Shown here: in pieces, positions 10,457 to 23,872 of the stretch
Layout of the letters: each line of letters starts with the position of its first letter
Numbering within the stretch: the first letter of the stretch is position 1
From: Dichotomocladium elegans
Lineage: Eukaryota > Mucoromycota > Mucoromycetes > Mucorales > Lichtheimiaceae
NCBI GenBank assembly: GCA_025716815.1
Contig: JAIXMN010000022.1
Span: forward strand, 186,001-250,000
Length of the DNA stretch: 64,000 nt
Direction of reading: 5' to 3'
The notes under the pieces: generated by a model
What the model was told of the DNA's origin: nothing
The model's database searches: none
The model's input: only the letters and a program-made list of their open reading frames with translations
Translations under genes and position numbers: made by a program

Positions 10457-11821
10457 CTCGATGGATCCAGTTCACGTAAGAGGTAAAGATCGACCAACAC
10501 AGGGGATAATCAAAAAGGATCAACGGATAAAGATTTGGACCCGCGTGATTTGAACGTACGTACGTGCGTGTGTGTGTATGAGTGCGTGTGTATGATTATG
10601 TGTGTATTAGATAAAGAATGAGAAAAATATAAATGGAAACAATTCCTGACGATCTTCTTTTATAAGAATACCCTTAGGTCGGAAACCAGAAAAGAGAAAG
10701 AGAAAGAGAAAGACCTAAAAGCGAGAAAAGGGGGGTATTCTTCGTTTTGAATCAGAATCGGATCCATCAGTCTCGCTGACACATAGTCCAGCACCCATGG
10801 TTTGTAGAAAAGCGCTAGCGATCGCACCCAATGCATGTCGGTTTAGGTGGAATCACCTGGAACGAGCACTTCTCGAAGAACAATAGGATTTAAGGAGACC
10901 CCACCATCGCCATTTTCATCGGAACTCGAGCCATTCGAGAATCATAAGCATTGTTCTTCAGTAAAAAACCCCCTTCGTTCTCCTCCATGAACAACTTTGG
11001 AAGAGGAGTTAAGTACCCATTACGGAGACCACGTGTCATCCTTGATTTCTCCATGTGGTTTTAAGGCTGCCCAACGTGGGGCATTTATCATCATCCCATG
11101 GCATTCTCCTTTCCATATATGGTCTATGCCCGAGGATACAAATGCAGGGACATACACACACCATCACAAGAAATACGAAGGGATGCCTCCTAATGGCTGT
11201 GTCACACGTCCCCTTTGTTCGGTGTATAAGAAACTACATTCTTTCATCTATAATTTGTATAAATTGTATTAATACTCTGTGTGAAGACTGCGAATTAAGA
11301 TTCGCCTTAAAGAACAGCGGCTAGATAATGAAGCACGATGTCGGCATGACTCATACACTCATACACACACTCTCTCTCTTGTACAGCTTGATATATATAA
11401 ACTGGTACTGCACGATGGAAAACCTGCTCCTTATCGCGCGTAACTCACACGTTTGCCATATCCTTCTCGATCGCTCCAATGGCTTGCGACATCTTCTCGC
11501 ACAAAAGCTGCCTCTGATTAGATCATACCAATCCGATTTCTTAAACATCATGATCAGTCGCTCTCACAAACGAACAAAGAACACCGTGGTATTGCGAGCA
11601 CGATATGCTTTGACGTCCCGTTGTACGTATATGATCTGAACCGCACTACATGGGGTGACGCGTGAGCTGGATCATATGCATACAGGATTTTGATCGGATC
11701 CGCTTACCTATATAGAATCAATCTCGGGCATATTGTGGTCATCAAAAATGGTATATGACATCTGATTGAGCCGGGGGAGGGGTTGTGCTTGGATGGGTGC
11801 GTTGATATATCACCATGATGC
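10457..11821. other. Non-coding stretch with GT-rich repeat
   Basis: No gene supported. It contains an irregular GT-rich repeat at about 10560-10610, an AGAAAG-type purine repeat at 10690-10712 and one isolated TGACTCA at 11347-11353. A minus-strand stretch near 11490-11540 could hold a short exon (EKMSQAIGAIEKDMANV), but I could not link it to a gene. Confidence 0.4.
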
Positions 11822-12094
11822 TCAAGGCATCTTAATCGATCCCTCATTTGACCTTAAACCAAAGGGGGGAAGCTCTGGGGTATTACCAAAGGATATCGCA
11901 AAAGAGTAATTCGAGCTTTTACCTATATTGGCAAAGCACAGGGGGATGTCTTCAATTCGGACAACGAACACGTCTTCCAAATGCTCAACCCCTTCAGGGA
12001 CATCGTGGATGGCCCTGAATTTGTCGGACACTTCCCTTCTCTCGCCCCCTGTAGGTACACGTATTGTTTCCTCCTCTTCTTCCCCGGTTGCCAT
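11822..12094 (-). CDS. Possible first exon of a small unknown protein
   Basis: ATG at 12094 in a good context begins an acidic peptide (MATGEEEEETIRVPTGGE, then EGVEHLEDVFVVRIEDIPLCF). It meets a plausible donor gtaaaag at about 11923; unspliced it stays open to a stop at 11822. Amphipathic composition suggests real coding, but no family is recognised and the next exon is not settled. Confidence 0.3.
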   Translation of the reverse strand: MATGEEEEETIRVPTGGERREVSDKFRAIHDVPEGVEHLEDVFVVRIEDIPLCFANIGKSSNYSFAISFGNTPELPPFGLRSNEGSIKMP

Positions 12095-14839
12095 TGTTAT
12101 TGCTTTATTTGGTAGAATCACCGATGCCCTCAATTCCTCTTGACACACGATATGCCGTGATGGAGACACGGGGGATAGTTTGTTTCCATCGTAGTCAGGA
12201 GCATGAGAGTGTGATGGCAGCCAAAAGCCTGAATTCCAGAGAGAGAATAAAAGTTCGCCAGCAATGAAGCTTAGATATCGCCATGCGCCAATTTTGAAAG
12301 ATAAGATGCAGATCTTCTGGAAGCTTAATTGCTGAGCAGCAATAGGACAGCCACAAAGATAATGCTTTGACGAAGTTGATTTTGGAAATTAATAAAAATG
12401 ATGGGGAGTAAGAAGAAATCGGCGACGAGCGCGAGAGAACACTCGTAGTAGGACCCGCCATTGGGAGGGGGTGCGTGCACCACACTCGGTCATTGATTTT
12501 ACTGCGGGCAAAACCTATCATCATCTTACGTGCAATTTGTGCGCATTTGTGCCTATTGGAAATTAGACTTGTTGTAATATTGGCATCTGTTCTCGGATTG
12601 CATGAATAAAAAAACGTGGTTCCTCCTTACCGATCCATATGCAGGGATGCCCTGGAATAAATCAGACACGATACGTATTAGCCACTCCAAGGGCGACCAG
12701 TTCGCGGTTGGCGTTCAACCGTGTAATTGTGCTTGCTAGAGTACGTTTTCGCAATTACCACAGGTTCCCACGAAGCCAATGGCGGCGATCATAGCAGTAA
12801 GTCACAAGTAGGGTCCCTGAGGAGTTTATTTTCCTGGAAAAGGAGATATGTACCTAGATGGGCAGTGGGAGGCCGCCCATTTCAATTTCATCTGCGATAT
12901 ATACATAGCCATCCAGGCCATGCTCATCCGAGCTGTAAAAGGATGTCAGCAACGTCAACACCGTGACCATGAGCACCTCCGGGAGCAACACAAATTCGGG
13001 GACTATCAATTTGATCACACACACACACACCACCACCACCAGCAAAAATAAAACAGACACACGCACAAAGCCCATTGCGAATTGGAAAAGTAACCGAGCC
13101 TGTAACAATTGACACAGACAAGGTGTGTGCGCGTTGTATGTACGTATGTGTTCCTCAGCAAATAATTTTGCCTGGATCCAACCTTTAATACATACACTTT
13201 GCTCCACGCCGTTTTTGGTGATATACGGCAGGGCTCATCCACCACCTCACCAGTCGTCGGGATTAGGGTAGCAACAACAACCGTGATGTGGGCCAAAAGC
13301 AAGCAATTGATCAAGAAGAACTATTTCCTGAGTGCTGATTATCTGGATAACCGAGAAGACCAAATCGCACAACCCCGCCAGAGTTCCTAATGATAGCTTT
13401 GAGTCTTCCAGACTTCCTTCTATTAAAATGCGTCTCCAAGGGTATTTGTAATGGAAATCACTGGATTGTTAGCTCATTTCAATAATATATTATTGAAACA
13501 GAAATTATCACTGGATCTATATAACATTGTTGCTGTTGTCCCCTATACATCAAGAATCAAGCGAGTAACTTCTTTAAGCCAATGTCCAATTGAATTCATC
13601 AGAAAACCCATTTACCCTGTCCATCTCGCTTTTGCTATGTATGGCAATTACACGACGAGTCCCAAGGACAAATGTCTGACTATTAGAGCCGCTATTTGTT
13701 CACGGCCTACTATATGTAGCATTGTCTCGAGTATAAACACCAGTCTTCATTCATATTACTCTAAAACCATGAGATATCTCCGATTTCTGGGATCAAGCGT
13801 GTTCTATATATACAAGAAATGCGGTTTGCCGAGAAGTTCTTATCTATCTTATTGATATATTTCCTATACTTTCTCTCTACTCTCTCTATATGTCACAAAA
13901 ACACGTTTTTATTATCTTATAATGGCATTTTTGACGAAAGAGTTTATATACTGGTGAATATTCATACTGCTTACTACACTGATTTATTGGGGAAGAGGGG
14001 TCGCAGGGGGGCGAAACCTCCAGCAAACAATCGAAACTTCTTGATATTCTGATGGATGAAGGCGTCGTAAGCGATATTTGAGAATTTTTAAGCGGAAGCT
14101 CCTCGTGCTTTTAGTTGTGTGATTAAATAACGATGATGTGTTTATCACTCATGCTGATTCTTTGTGGACTGGGTCTTCCCAAGAGCTGTACGCGTTATCG
14201 CATTAAAGTATCGTCTGAAAAGCTCAAGTGTGCCCGAGTCAGTAGGGTTTCAAATATTAGTGTTCACACTGTATCCATGGCGGTGACTACCGCAGAAAAT
14301 CACATATACACACACGTGGAAACATCAATGCAATCGTTTACATATGAATATATCGAAATGATAAAGTCATTCTGCATGACTATCGCCCCGGTATTGATTT
14401 GTTGGACAAGATGGTGCTTTGCTGATGAACGAATCGTAACAATAATTACAAGGTGCCCTCATCGGCCCCCAACCCTCAGACGATGCATAACGTGGCTGCT
14501 CCAACAAAGCTCTTGAAAGGCAAACTTTTACGCACCGGCATGGGCCCCCTGCCCCCTGCTTTTATTAGTGTGCAGCCGATTTTGAACGAAAGATGCGTGG
14601 CTCACATAATCCAGTTTTGTTGAAACATTTTTGAATTGTACCAGATTGACAGATGGCTCCTCTCTATCTTGTCACCTGTGCCGAGCAATTAAAATCAGAC
14701 AGCCTTCGCGAAAAACGGTGCTTATTGCTGTCCAAAGATAGTTTCAGCAAGAATCATCCACAATTAGGTTTAGCACGTCTTGTTACTGCGAATATATTTC
14801 CGGATATATAATAGAGGAGAAACACGTATAGTCATACAG
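12095..14839. other. Gene-poor, AT-rich flank of the large inverted repeat
   Basis: 2.7 kb without a supported gene. A CA/CAC tract lies at about 13017-13042. Its complement produces hydrophobic Val/Cys runs that mimic membrane segments. A minus-strand stretch at 12884-12938 behind a good acceptor (ttttacag) reads SDEHGLDGYVYIADEIEM and might be an exon of a lost or unrecognised gene. The rest resembles decayed intergenic DNA. Confidence 0.4.
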
Positions 14840-17023
14840 TACAAAGGCATCAATATGGGGCAGCACCGTTGATAACGGCTGTTTTACGAGAGTGATAAGC
14901 AGTAATCAAACAATTTTTCAGAAGAGAATGCGTGGGTGTGAGCTAGCGTACAAAAAGAGAGTGCAAAAGAAGATTGCTTGTTGACTTACTAGTGGATTAT
15001 AACGACAAAGATAAAGCAAAATAATACTTTTGCGAGCCGATTCGAGGTCTCCTTTCTGAAAAATAACACTGATGCTCTTACAATCACCCACACCTCTGGG
15101 CAAACCAGAATAGAGACATATGAGGGCACAAGACAAAGTGGATGCACAAGATGTGTGTCATGGAATAACCAGGTATATTTAAAGCGGTATGTTCGTCGTT
15201 CATCAATGACCCTACCACTGCTTTCACCGAGGATGGCTGTGATGAGAGCTTTTGTCACTACCCGATCTCGGGTGATATCAAATCTTTGCAACGGCCTATG
15301 CTTCGCTGCTCGGTGCTTATCATCTTGTTTGAAGCTGATGCTGGCCACCTAGCATTAGAGCTTTTGCGTATGCGCCATTCGTAAGCTTCATTACTGCATT
15401 CCTCCATCCTGATCCTGATGGCGGCACTCCACGTTCTTTTTAGATACGCCTGGGTTTCTGAGCCTGCTTGAAGAGCGCAAAATGCGTTGGGGGGGGAGAC
15501 AATATGCCAGACACCATCGGATAATTGGTAGAAAGTCACAGGTCACATTACAAGTCTGAGCATGAAACGAAAAGGTATAAATAAAGGTCCTTTTCGATGA
15601 TCTTGGAACCCTCACCCGCTTTCAATTTTTTGGCTTCTGGCAAATTTGCTGTCTTTCCCTTTCTGGGTATCGAAAGCAGAAAAGACTTGGAAGTTTCCTC
15701 CCTTTTCGGGTTTCTTTTGTTTTTTGGTATTCAGGTGGGCTGGCCACCCATCTGAGTACCATTTTCGGGTTCTTCGATTGTTTTCTGGGTAAGGAAAATA
15801 AGGAAAGAACTTTGAGGGGATACACGGCAGCTGGCCTTCACGCGGCTATCCCTGTTACGGGCTCTTTACGAGTCTCAACTGACGGGCTGCTATGATTTTT
15901 TAAGAATAAATGAAAACGAAAATGAAAAATGAAAAATGAAAATGAAAATGAAAATGAAAATGAAAAATAAAAATGGATGGGCTAAGAGGCGAACACAAAT
16001 GGATTTGACTTGAGATGTTGATAATTATCGGGAAGCAAGGAAACTTTGACTTGATTTTTTCACGAACTCTTTTGGCAGCTGAGAAACTACTACTTTATTC
16101 GCATCCGTTTCGTCTGCTTCGCTAGTGATTAGCACAGGTCGAATGGGGATGTCGAAAGAAAATGTCGACTATTGTTCAGTACCGTGAAGAAAAGCAGGCG
16201 GCGTAAAAAAGAAGGAACTTTTTCCGCTACAGTCCTCTTTACTGTCTCATAGGTTTACTCTCAGTAAGATCCACATTGTGCGGCACATTGTTTTCATCAC
16301 AGCGTAATCGACAAAGGTTTCAAGTATTGACATAACAGCGAAGTCTTCCATTTTGCACTGTTGTAAATACTGATCGCGCAGCTCTTAATCCTACATCAGC
16401 GTGGTTTGTAACGCTACTGAATTAAGCAGCATCGTTCCATAGGTTTAACCAAGTAATTATGGGTGTCAGTTTGAGTCTAATAAAACGTCATTACAATGGG
16501 GCAAAACCATACATATCCAATGTGCCACGATGTCAATGAATGAGCAGCTTGTGTCATCATAGTTCAGGTTTAATTACTTGGTGTTCAGGCGTCGGTCTAT
16601 TATATCCGGTACTCCGCCGCTTGAAAGCTGCCACTCAACCCAGCAAAAGTGGACCCCGTGCGCGCGGCGTTCGGAAGTCTCCACGTCGATTGTTGAAAAC
16701 CTTGTACTACCCAAAAACGTTTGGGGGTTGGTGGTGATGGGAAAAAAGTGACAAGCACAGCGAGTGAACCGTTAAGAAGAATAGTGGCGAGTTGATGATA
16801 GAAGAAGATGAGCTACGCATTTAGGGTAGAAGGAGCACCTCTTGCTGTGTGTAGTTCAAGACGAGAAGCAAAATGGTTTAAAGCGTATGAGGACTGGATT
16901 GGCCGGGATCTCTGGATTAGCAGCAATTGATGAATTTGAGACAGATGAGTATGACATGGCGAGACGACTGAAGCTACATACGCTGAGAAATAATCAGGCG
17001 AGTAATGCTGGTTTGGTTCTATA
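14840..17023 (+). repeat. Left arm of a 2.18-kb inverted repeat
   Basis: Every base from TACAAAGGCATCA (14840) to GGTTCTATA (17023) reappears in reverse complement at 19347-21531. Left and right coordinates sum to 36371 in the outer part and 36370 in the inner part, so the arms differ by one base of length (a G/C homopolymer near 15490). I saw one substitution (ggggc against gtccc, near 14857). The arm carries only short ORFs, none recognised, and an (AAAATG)n tract. Outside both ends homology stops abruptly. Arm termini are not LTR-like (no TG...CA). Confidence 0.95.
15908..15974. repeat. (AAAATG)n-type satellite in the left arm
   Basis: Imperfect GAAAAT/GAAAAAT units; mirrored at 20397-20463 in the right arm with no visible length change. 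Confidence 0.85.
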
Positions 17024-19346
17024 CGTACATACTCCACGAGAGGCAATGAAGCGTCTTAATATTTGTTGTACGTGGATGGTAGAACATCATTTGTCCAATC
17101 ACCGTAATGGTGGGGAATCAAAAATCTTTTCTGATTGTTTTATGCTTTCTTTATTGCCCGTAGTACGTCCTTCCCATCATCAATGTATTCAATTGTCTTT
17201 TGAATCGAGCTATCAATGTATTTTCTGATTTTTTCATATCGGTCGATGGTACTATCGCAGATGTTTCAATTACACGCATTTTTCGTCTTCATCTCCAAAT
17301 AAGGATGACATAGTTTTCGTGCGATATTGTACAGGAATCTCATAGCAGCATCTTGACAATTACGATCCAACAAGCGAAGCTACAGCGGGGACCATGAGCA
17401 CGGCATCGTCGTATGATTTTGGGTCCTTAAAACGGGGTCAATTGTATAAGGGGAAACCATCAAATAGAATACGTCCCACCAAACTGAAGATCCTTTATTC
17501 TATATTGTTGTATTTATATGTTGGGATAAGGGTGGTAAGATATATGATGACGAATAGTTATTCCCAAAAACTGGTGTGCGGGATGTTAAAGAGTTGTAAG
17601 AAGGTAAGAAAGATCGAACTACTACACCAATGTTGCACATTAGGCTTTAGGCCGTCGGACAGTCCTGATGATTATAGCGTACCTTCGCGTCGTTGAAGGC
17701 CACCACATACGACGGTACTGTCGTACGTTGGCGCGTTGCCTCCCACTTGACTGGAAAAATTTAACTACCTTCATTGTCATGATTGTTCTCTTTTCTCGAC
17801 AACTTCCTGTCTCTTTGAATTACTGAACACAACATCATCAAAAAGAATCACAAAGATTGCTTTGTTGATAAGATCTTATTTCCGAGTATGTGATATTATT
17901 TCTTTGGGAATGCAATTTCTATTGTTGTCGTCCGCCGACCCCTGGAATGGATAACATGCGACTTTGATTTTGTGCAATGTTGTAACCGCATGTCAGTAAA
18001 GAACTGCTTACAAAAAACCGGTGGGAAAAATGAGGGAAAAGAATACGTCTTATTAACGCTGTGGCTGCTTTCATTCATATTCTTTATATATGTGTATGAG
18101 TTCGCTGTTCCATCTGTATATACCCACTTATGCGACACAGCTGGGCTTGGATGGTAGCAAAGCCTCTCTGCGACATCCGTAAGTTGGCACCCCAGTCTAC
18201 CAAAGGGAGCAGAAAGCCCCGCGGAGGCCTGTTGGATTGAACCTGTTGTATTCAGCGATTCAAAGGGACAGGGAATCGTCAAGAAGCAATTATATTCAGG
18301 AAAGAGAACAATCTTCATCTATCTGTTTACTATCGCTACTAATGAAGACCAGGTTGTGATATTATTCAGATCTTCTAGGTGGAGCCATCGATACTCTATG
18401 GGATTGAACCAAATCTAAGTCAATTCATTCTGACACGACAGAACCGATGATGGCAGCGAGAACTTGCATCGCGGACTGGACGGTTGTGTGATTTGTGCGT
18501 CGAAAGTAGATCTTTCTTTTGTGTGTCCTAGCATTGTGGCTTCTATGGTAAAGAGAAAACCCACGAAAAATGGCACGTCGTAATAAACAAGCGAGTATAT
18601 CATGTCGAGATGATGCAGTTTCGAACATTGCATCAGCTATTAACTCTAACTGTACACGCATCACTGTGCGAATACTTACAGAGCGACAAAAAGACCGCCA
18701 ACGCGGGCATGCTCGACGCCATAGGGCGACCTTATTATATAGTAAACAATAGCGGGGCAATAACAGTGGTAGATACAATGGATCGTCGTACAGAGAAAGT
18801 GAATGTGATCCATAATATCATCGCTGGAGACGCGATCTTGATCGTGATCGTTTTTCTTGTTGAACATAATATCTTGATCGTTGGCCAATAGTGACACGTC
18901 ACTATACTGCTGCTAATTCGTGTTGCAGCTTTTAGTTGGCCAATCGTAATGTAAAGCACTCAACATGATATGGAACTTCTTCTCGATATGACTTTGTGGA
19001 TGAGAAGGGAAAGATAGAAGGGAGTGTGGAAGTGTGTTCGGGGGGTGGGTGGAAAAAGGAAAGAGAAGAGTCAAGGGGTGCGGAGAACTATTTTTTACTT
19101 TATTTCGCGCTTTTGCGCCTTCCATACGTCTCGCGTGTGGCGTCCGCAATTCAACCTATCATATGCACGATTGTCATGTATTCTATTTCTCCAAGGAACC
19201 ATCTTAATCCTCCCTCCGCAGCAGCTATCAGCTCCACGCAAACTGAAGCGCAGTAACCAAAGTAAAACGAGAAACAGTGATATCTCCGCACGTCCCATTG
19301 GCCAAAATTCAATTGCAGGAATGGATCATACTCCTCCATTTTCAGC
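17024..19346. other. Spacer between the inverted-repeat arms
   Basis: 2.3 kb of unique, AT-rich DNA. No transposase, reverse transcriptase or other domain was recognised in any frame. Short ORFs (for example 17896-18318 minus) lack family features. A short motif at about 18645-18685 (tgtacacgcat...gtgcga...tactta) resembles one outside the right arm at 21792-21822. Confidence 0.6.
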
Positions 19347-21531
19347 TATAGAACCAAACCAGCATTACTCGCCTGATTATTTCTCAGCGTATGTAGCTTC
19401 AGTCGTCTCGCCATGTCATACTCATCTGTCTCAAATTCATCAATTGCTGCTAATCCAGAGATCCCGGCCAATCCAGTCCTCATACGCTTTAAACCATTTT
19501 GCTTCTCGTCTTGAACTACACACAGCAAGAGGTGCTCCTTCTACCCTAAATGCGTAGCTCATCTTCTTCTATCATCAACTCGCCACTATTCTTCTTAACG
19601 GTTCACTCGCTGTGCTTGTCACTTTTTTCCCATCACCACCAACCCCCAAACGTTTTTGGGTAGTACAAGGTTTTCAACAATCGACGTGGAGACTTCCGAA
19701 CGCCGCGCGCACGGGGTCCACTTTTGCTGGGTTGAGTGGCAGCTTTCAAGCGGCGGAGTACCGGATATAATAGACCGACGCCTGAACACCAAGTAATTAA
19801 ACCTGAACTATGATGACACAAGCTGCTCATTCATTGACATCGTGGCACATTGGATATGTATGGTTTTGCCCCATTGTAATGACGTTTTATTAGACTCAAA
19901 CTGACACCCATAATTACTTGGTTAAACCTATGGAACGATGCTGCTTAATTCAGTAGCGTTACAAACCACGCTGATGTAGGATTAAGAGCTGCGCGATCAG
20001 TATTTACAACAGTGCAAAATGGAAGACTTCGCTGTTATGTCAATACTTGAAACCTTTGTCGATTACGCTGTGATGAAAACAATGTGCCGCACAATGTGGA
20101 TCTTACTGAGAGTAAACCTATGAGACAGTAAAGAGGACTGTAGCGGAAAAAGTTCCTTCTTTTTTACGCCGCCTGCTTTTCTTCACGGTACTGAACAATA
20201 GTCGACATTTTCTTTCGACATCCCCATTCGACCTGTGCTAATCACTAGCGAAGCAGACGAAACGGATGCGAATAAAGTAGTAGTTTCTCAGCTGCCAAAA
20301 GAGTTCGTGAAAAAATCAAGTCAAAGTTTCCTTGCTTCCCGATAATTATCAACATCTCAAGTCAAATCCATTTGTGTTCGCCTCTTAGCCCATCCATTTT
20401 TATTTTTCATTTTCATTTTCATTTTCATTTTCATTTTTCATTTTTCATTTTCGTTTTCATTTATTCTTAAAAAATCATAGCAGCCCGTCAGTTGAGACTC
20501 GTAAAGAGCCCGTAACAGGGATAGCCGCGTGAAGGCCAGCTGCCGTGTATCCCCTCAAAGTTCTTTCCTTATTTTCCTTACCCAGAAAACAATCGAAGAA
20601 CCCGAAAATGGTACTCAGATGGGTGGCCAGCCCACCTGAATACCAAAAAACAAAAGAAACCCGAAAAGGGAGGAAACTTCCAAGTCTTTTCTGCTTTCGA
20701 TACCCAGAAAGGGAAAGACAGCAAATTTGCCAGAAGCCAAAAAATTGAAAGCGGGTGAGGGTTCCAAGATCATCGAAAAGGACCTTTATTTATACCTTTT
20801 CGTTTCATGCTCAGACTTGTAATGTGACCTGTGACTTTCTACCAATTATCCGATGGTGTCTGGCATATTGTCTCCCCCCCCCAACGCATTTTGCGCTCTT
20901 CAAGCAGGCTCAGAAACCCAGGCGTATCTAAAAAGAACGTGGAGTGCCGCCATCAGGATCAGGATGGAGGAATGCAGTAATGAAGCTTACGAATGGCGCA
21001 TACGCAAAAGCTCTAATGCTAGGTGGCCAGCATCAGCTTCAAACAAGATGATAAGCACCGAGCAGCGAAGCATAGGCCGTTGCAAAGATTTGATATCACC
21101 CGAGATCGGGTAGTGACAAAAGCTCTCATCACAGCCATCCTCGGTGAAAGCAGTGGTAGGGTCATTGATGAACGACGAACATACCGCTTTAAATATACCT
21201 GGTTATTCCATGACACACATCTTGTGCATCCACTTTGTCTTGTGCCCTCATATGTCTCTATTCTGGTTTGCCCAGAGGTGTGGGTGATTGTAAGAGCATC
21301 AGTGTTATTTTTCAGAAAGGAGACCTCGAATCGGCTCGCAAAAGTATTATTTTGCTTTATCTTTGTCGTTATAATCCACTAGTAAGTCAACAAGCAATCT
21401 TCTTTTGCACTCTCTTTTTGTACGCTAGCTCACACCCACGCATTCTCTTCTGAAAAATTGTTTGATTACTGCTTATCACTCTCGTAAAACAGCCGTTATC
21501 AACGGTGCTGTCCCATATTGATGCCTTTGTA
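19347..21531 (-). repeat. Right arm of the 2.18-kb inverted repeat
   Basis: Reverse complement of 14840-17023, essentially identical. Inner homology begins at TATAGAACC (19347) and outer homology ends at GCCTTTGTA (21531). No direct duplication of flanking bases was found outside the two outer ends. Confidence 0.95.
20397..20463. repeat. (CATTTT)n-type satellite in the right arm
   Basis: Mirror copy of the tract at 15908-15974. Confidence 0.85.
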
Positions 21532-23872
21532 ATCAGTCGCGCTTTCTGCAGTATATTTACGAAATCACAGACTTTCTGAAAGAAGACAACCTACTTGGAA
21601 AACAATGTGCACAAGAAACCACCCTTCTCGCACCACTCACACCCACCTTAAGGATAAACCGCTCAAAAGAAGCGCCAAATTAAAAAGGTGCAATGAACAA
21701 ACTTCGTTGGACAGCAGCACTGTGGATTGTAAAGCTATAAATCCATGCCATCTAGATAATCACTTGTCGCACTTGCTTGACGGTTGCTGTAACAGTACAC
21801 GCATTGTCGTGCGAGTACTTATTGCTGTAATGGTCAGAGGCCGCAGGTTGAGAATAGGGAGATAATCCCCGACTTCTTGGGAACTTTGTATAGTTGAGTC
21901 CGAGGGTATTTCCTCGATTGCATGTTTGGATAAAAGCTTTGAAATTTTCTTGTCGATGGCCCTGCTGAGTGTTCAATTGACGATATGCATGTAATGTCAT
22001 ATCGTTTGTCAGCGGGGGAAACCTTAGAAAAGGAATATGAAATCTCTAGCGACTACCCGCTGTATTTACATGTCGTTTGACAACTTCTTCGATGCTTGTG
22101 AGAAGGAGGAGAGTTGGCCCCCTACCGGATTTCACCAGTTGTCTTCCTTTCTCGTGTTGAATGCTATTGTGTTCGTACGCGTCGGAATGACCCGCTTTTG
22201 GGTTTTTGGATCGGAAGATCGGCTTTTTCTTTCCTATGTTTATATTGTGAGTAGCCTCTTGTACAGCTTTCGAAGACTTGACATGCTCGATCAACTCTTG
22301 TGGATCCAACGGAGGATGTTGTCCAGATTCCGTGATACAAGGCGCCTGACCTCTGATTTAAATAACAGAAGGAACGATCTATTACGGCATGTTGGCAATG
22401 CAGAAGCACCAGATAATTCCTTGCTGTTCCGCTCCCAGAAGAGGGACATCTTTTCTTCCGTTTCTGAGGATTCCAGAAGTACAGATACACCAGACCAAAG
22501 TACAATTAGGTTCGAAAGTCCATGGGATATTGCATACTTGCCGAGGTTGCTCAAATACGAGAAATCCAAAGCTGTCGATTGGAGGAATATACCGAAGTCT
22601 TAAGATGTTCAGACTTGTCCATTCACAAGTTCTATAAACTCCCATCTGCAGACATACTGCATTTTTAGCATATGAAATCTCGGTTCACATGGCTGAGCCA
22701 CACGGTGTAATTCAAGTACTAAGAACAATGCTGGATTGAGATGGATTAGGCTTCAATTGAGGAGTTACACTCTAGCAGAGATTGTTCTGCGTGCAACGTT
22801 AACAACCTACCGACACCGAAGTTGGCGTCCACTCCATGGTACCACCGCTGATTCAGTAAGCTTAAGCTTATCTCCCACGGTCTCAGTAACCGACTGTCAT
22901 GATCTATTATATGAAGACGCTTGTCTCAAAAACTTGTAGCAGCAATAATATCATAGAAGGGGCCCTCCACATAAGCCAAGGATTCGAACCGATGGCATGC
23001 GTAGCATCGAAACTTTTGGTGCGCGGTTGCAGCAATGGATAGGCATTTTCCAGAGAAGACCAGTTCATCAGATAGCGAGAAATGAATGCTGATGCAAAGG
23101 ATTGACTGGATTAAGGTGACCAAGATGAGATAGCAGCAGTAACGATCCTTCGCGCGGGGTATCACTGGAGCACGTCTAGATATCTCTGCGTTCGGTAAAA
23201 GCTTATGGCGCAATATAGTTTTCCTTCTGAATAATAAAGGGAAATATAGGATTTACAGCGCCTTAGCTACAATTATTTTTTCACCTTGCCTTCTTATATC
23301 CAGCCATTGTATTATGCTATTCTTCCGATCCTTGTACAATGCCCGCTCGATAAACCGGTCGGTTTTGTGCGCCGAGAAATCCGGCAGGATGTCCGTTTGA
23401 TAGTCCGCTAAATTTCGTGTTCAGCTTACAAAACCCGAGCAGACAAGGACATATTCAAGAAGGGGTGAGGACCGTTGAATCAGAGAAATCCTTGATCAAA
23501 CAATATAAGACTCTTCAGCGATCATTGGTCACTTCTTCTGAAAAAGATCTCACAGTATGTCGAGAAACCTGCATATATCTGGAGCGTGTACCGCGCGGGA
23601 CTGTATCGGTTAAAATGGCCATTTGCTTACATTTAGCCAGGATAGGCACAACATACAGGTACAACACAAAACGGTTAGTTATCCCAAAAGCGCAAGACGG
23701 TCTGTAGGAATGGCAGACGTGTATGGTCCACACGAATGAGCAGGCTGTACACATGCAACCCCTTTCTAAGCATGTGCCGTATAAATTTCTACAACGCATG
23801 TCGCCCGCATTCGCTCTTCCTTATCTCCTCTCTTTTCTTACTTTGTTTTCTGATAACACATCAATACACTCG
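21532..23872. other. Gene-poor region between inverted repeat and F-box gene
   Basis: No recognised gene. The longest ORF is 22037-22603 (plus, 188 aa). Its antisense frames are also partly open and hydrophilic, and neither strand shows a domain I know. Possibly a decayed element. The last ~150 bases are the pyrimidine-rich leader of the F-box gene. Confidence 0.4.

Noticed and set aside
10545..10565. Second T-loop-like stretch (TTCAAAT on the minus strand)
   Set aside because: Stem pairing fails and no cloverleaf can be built.
12854..13207. Minus ORF with apparent signal peptide or membrane segments
   Set aside because: The hydrophobic run is the translation of a GT-rich microsatellite.
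14840..17023. Inverted-repeat arms as LTRs of a retrotransposon
   Set aside because: LTRs are direct repeats with TG...CA ends; these arms are inverted, lack such ends and enclose no reverse transcriptase.
22985..23015. TTCGAA-containing stretch resembling a tRNA T-arm
   Set aside because: The T-stem does not pair and no acceptor or anticodon arm is present; no tRNA gene was found in the window.
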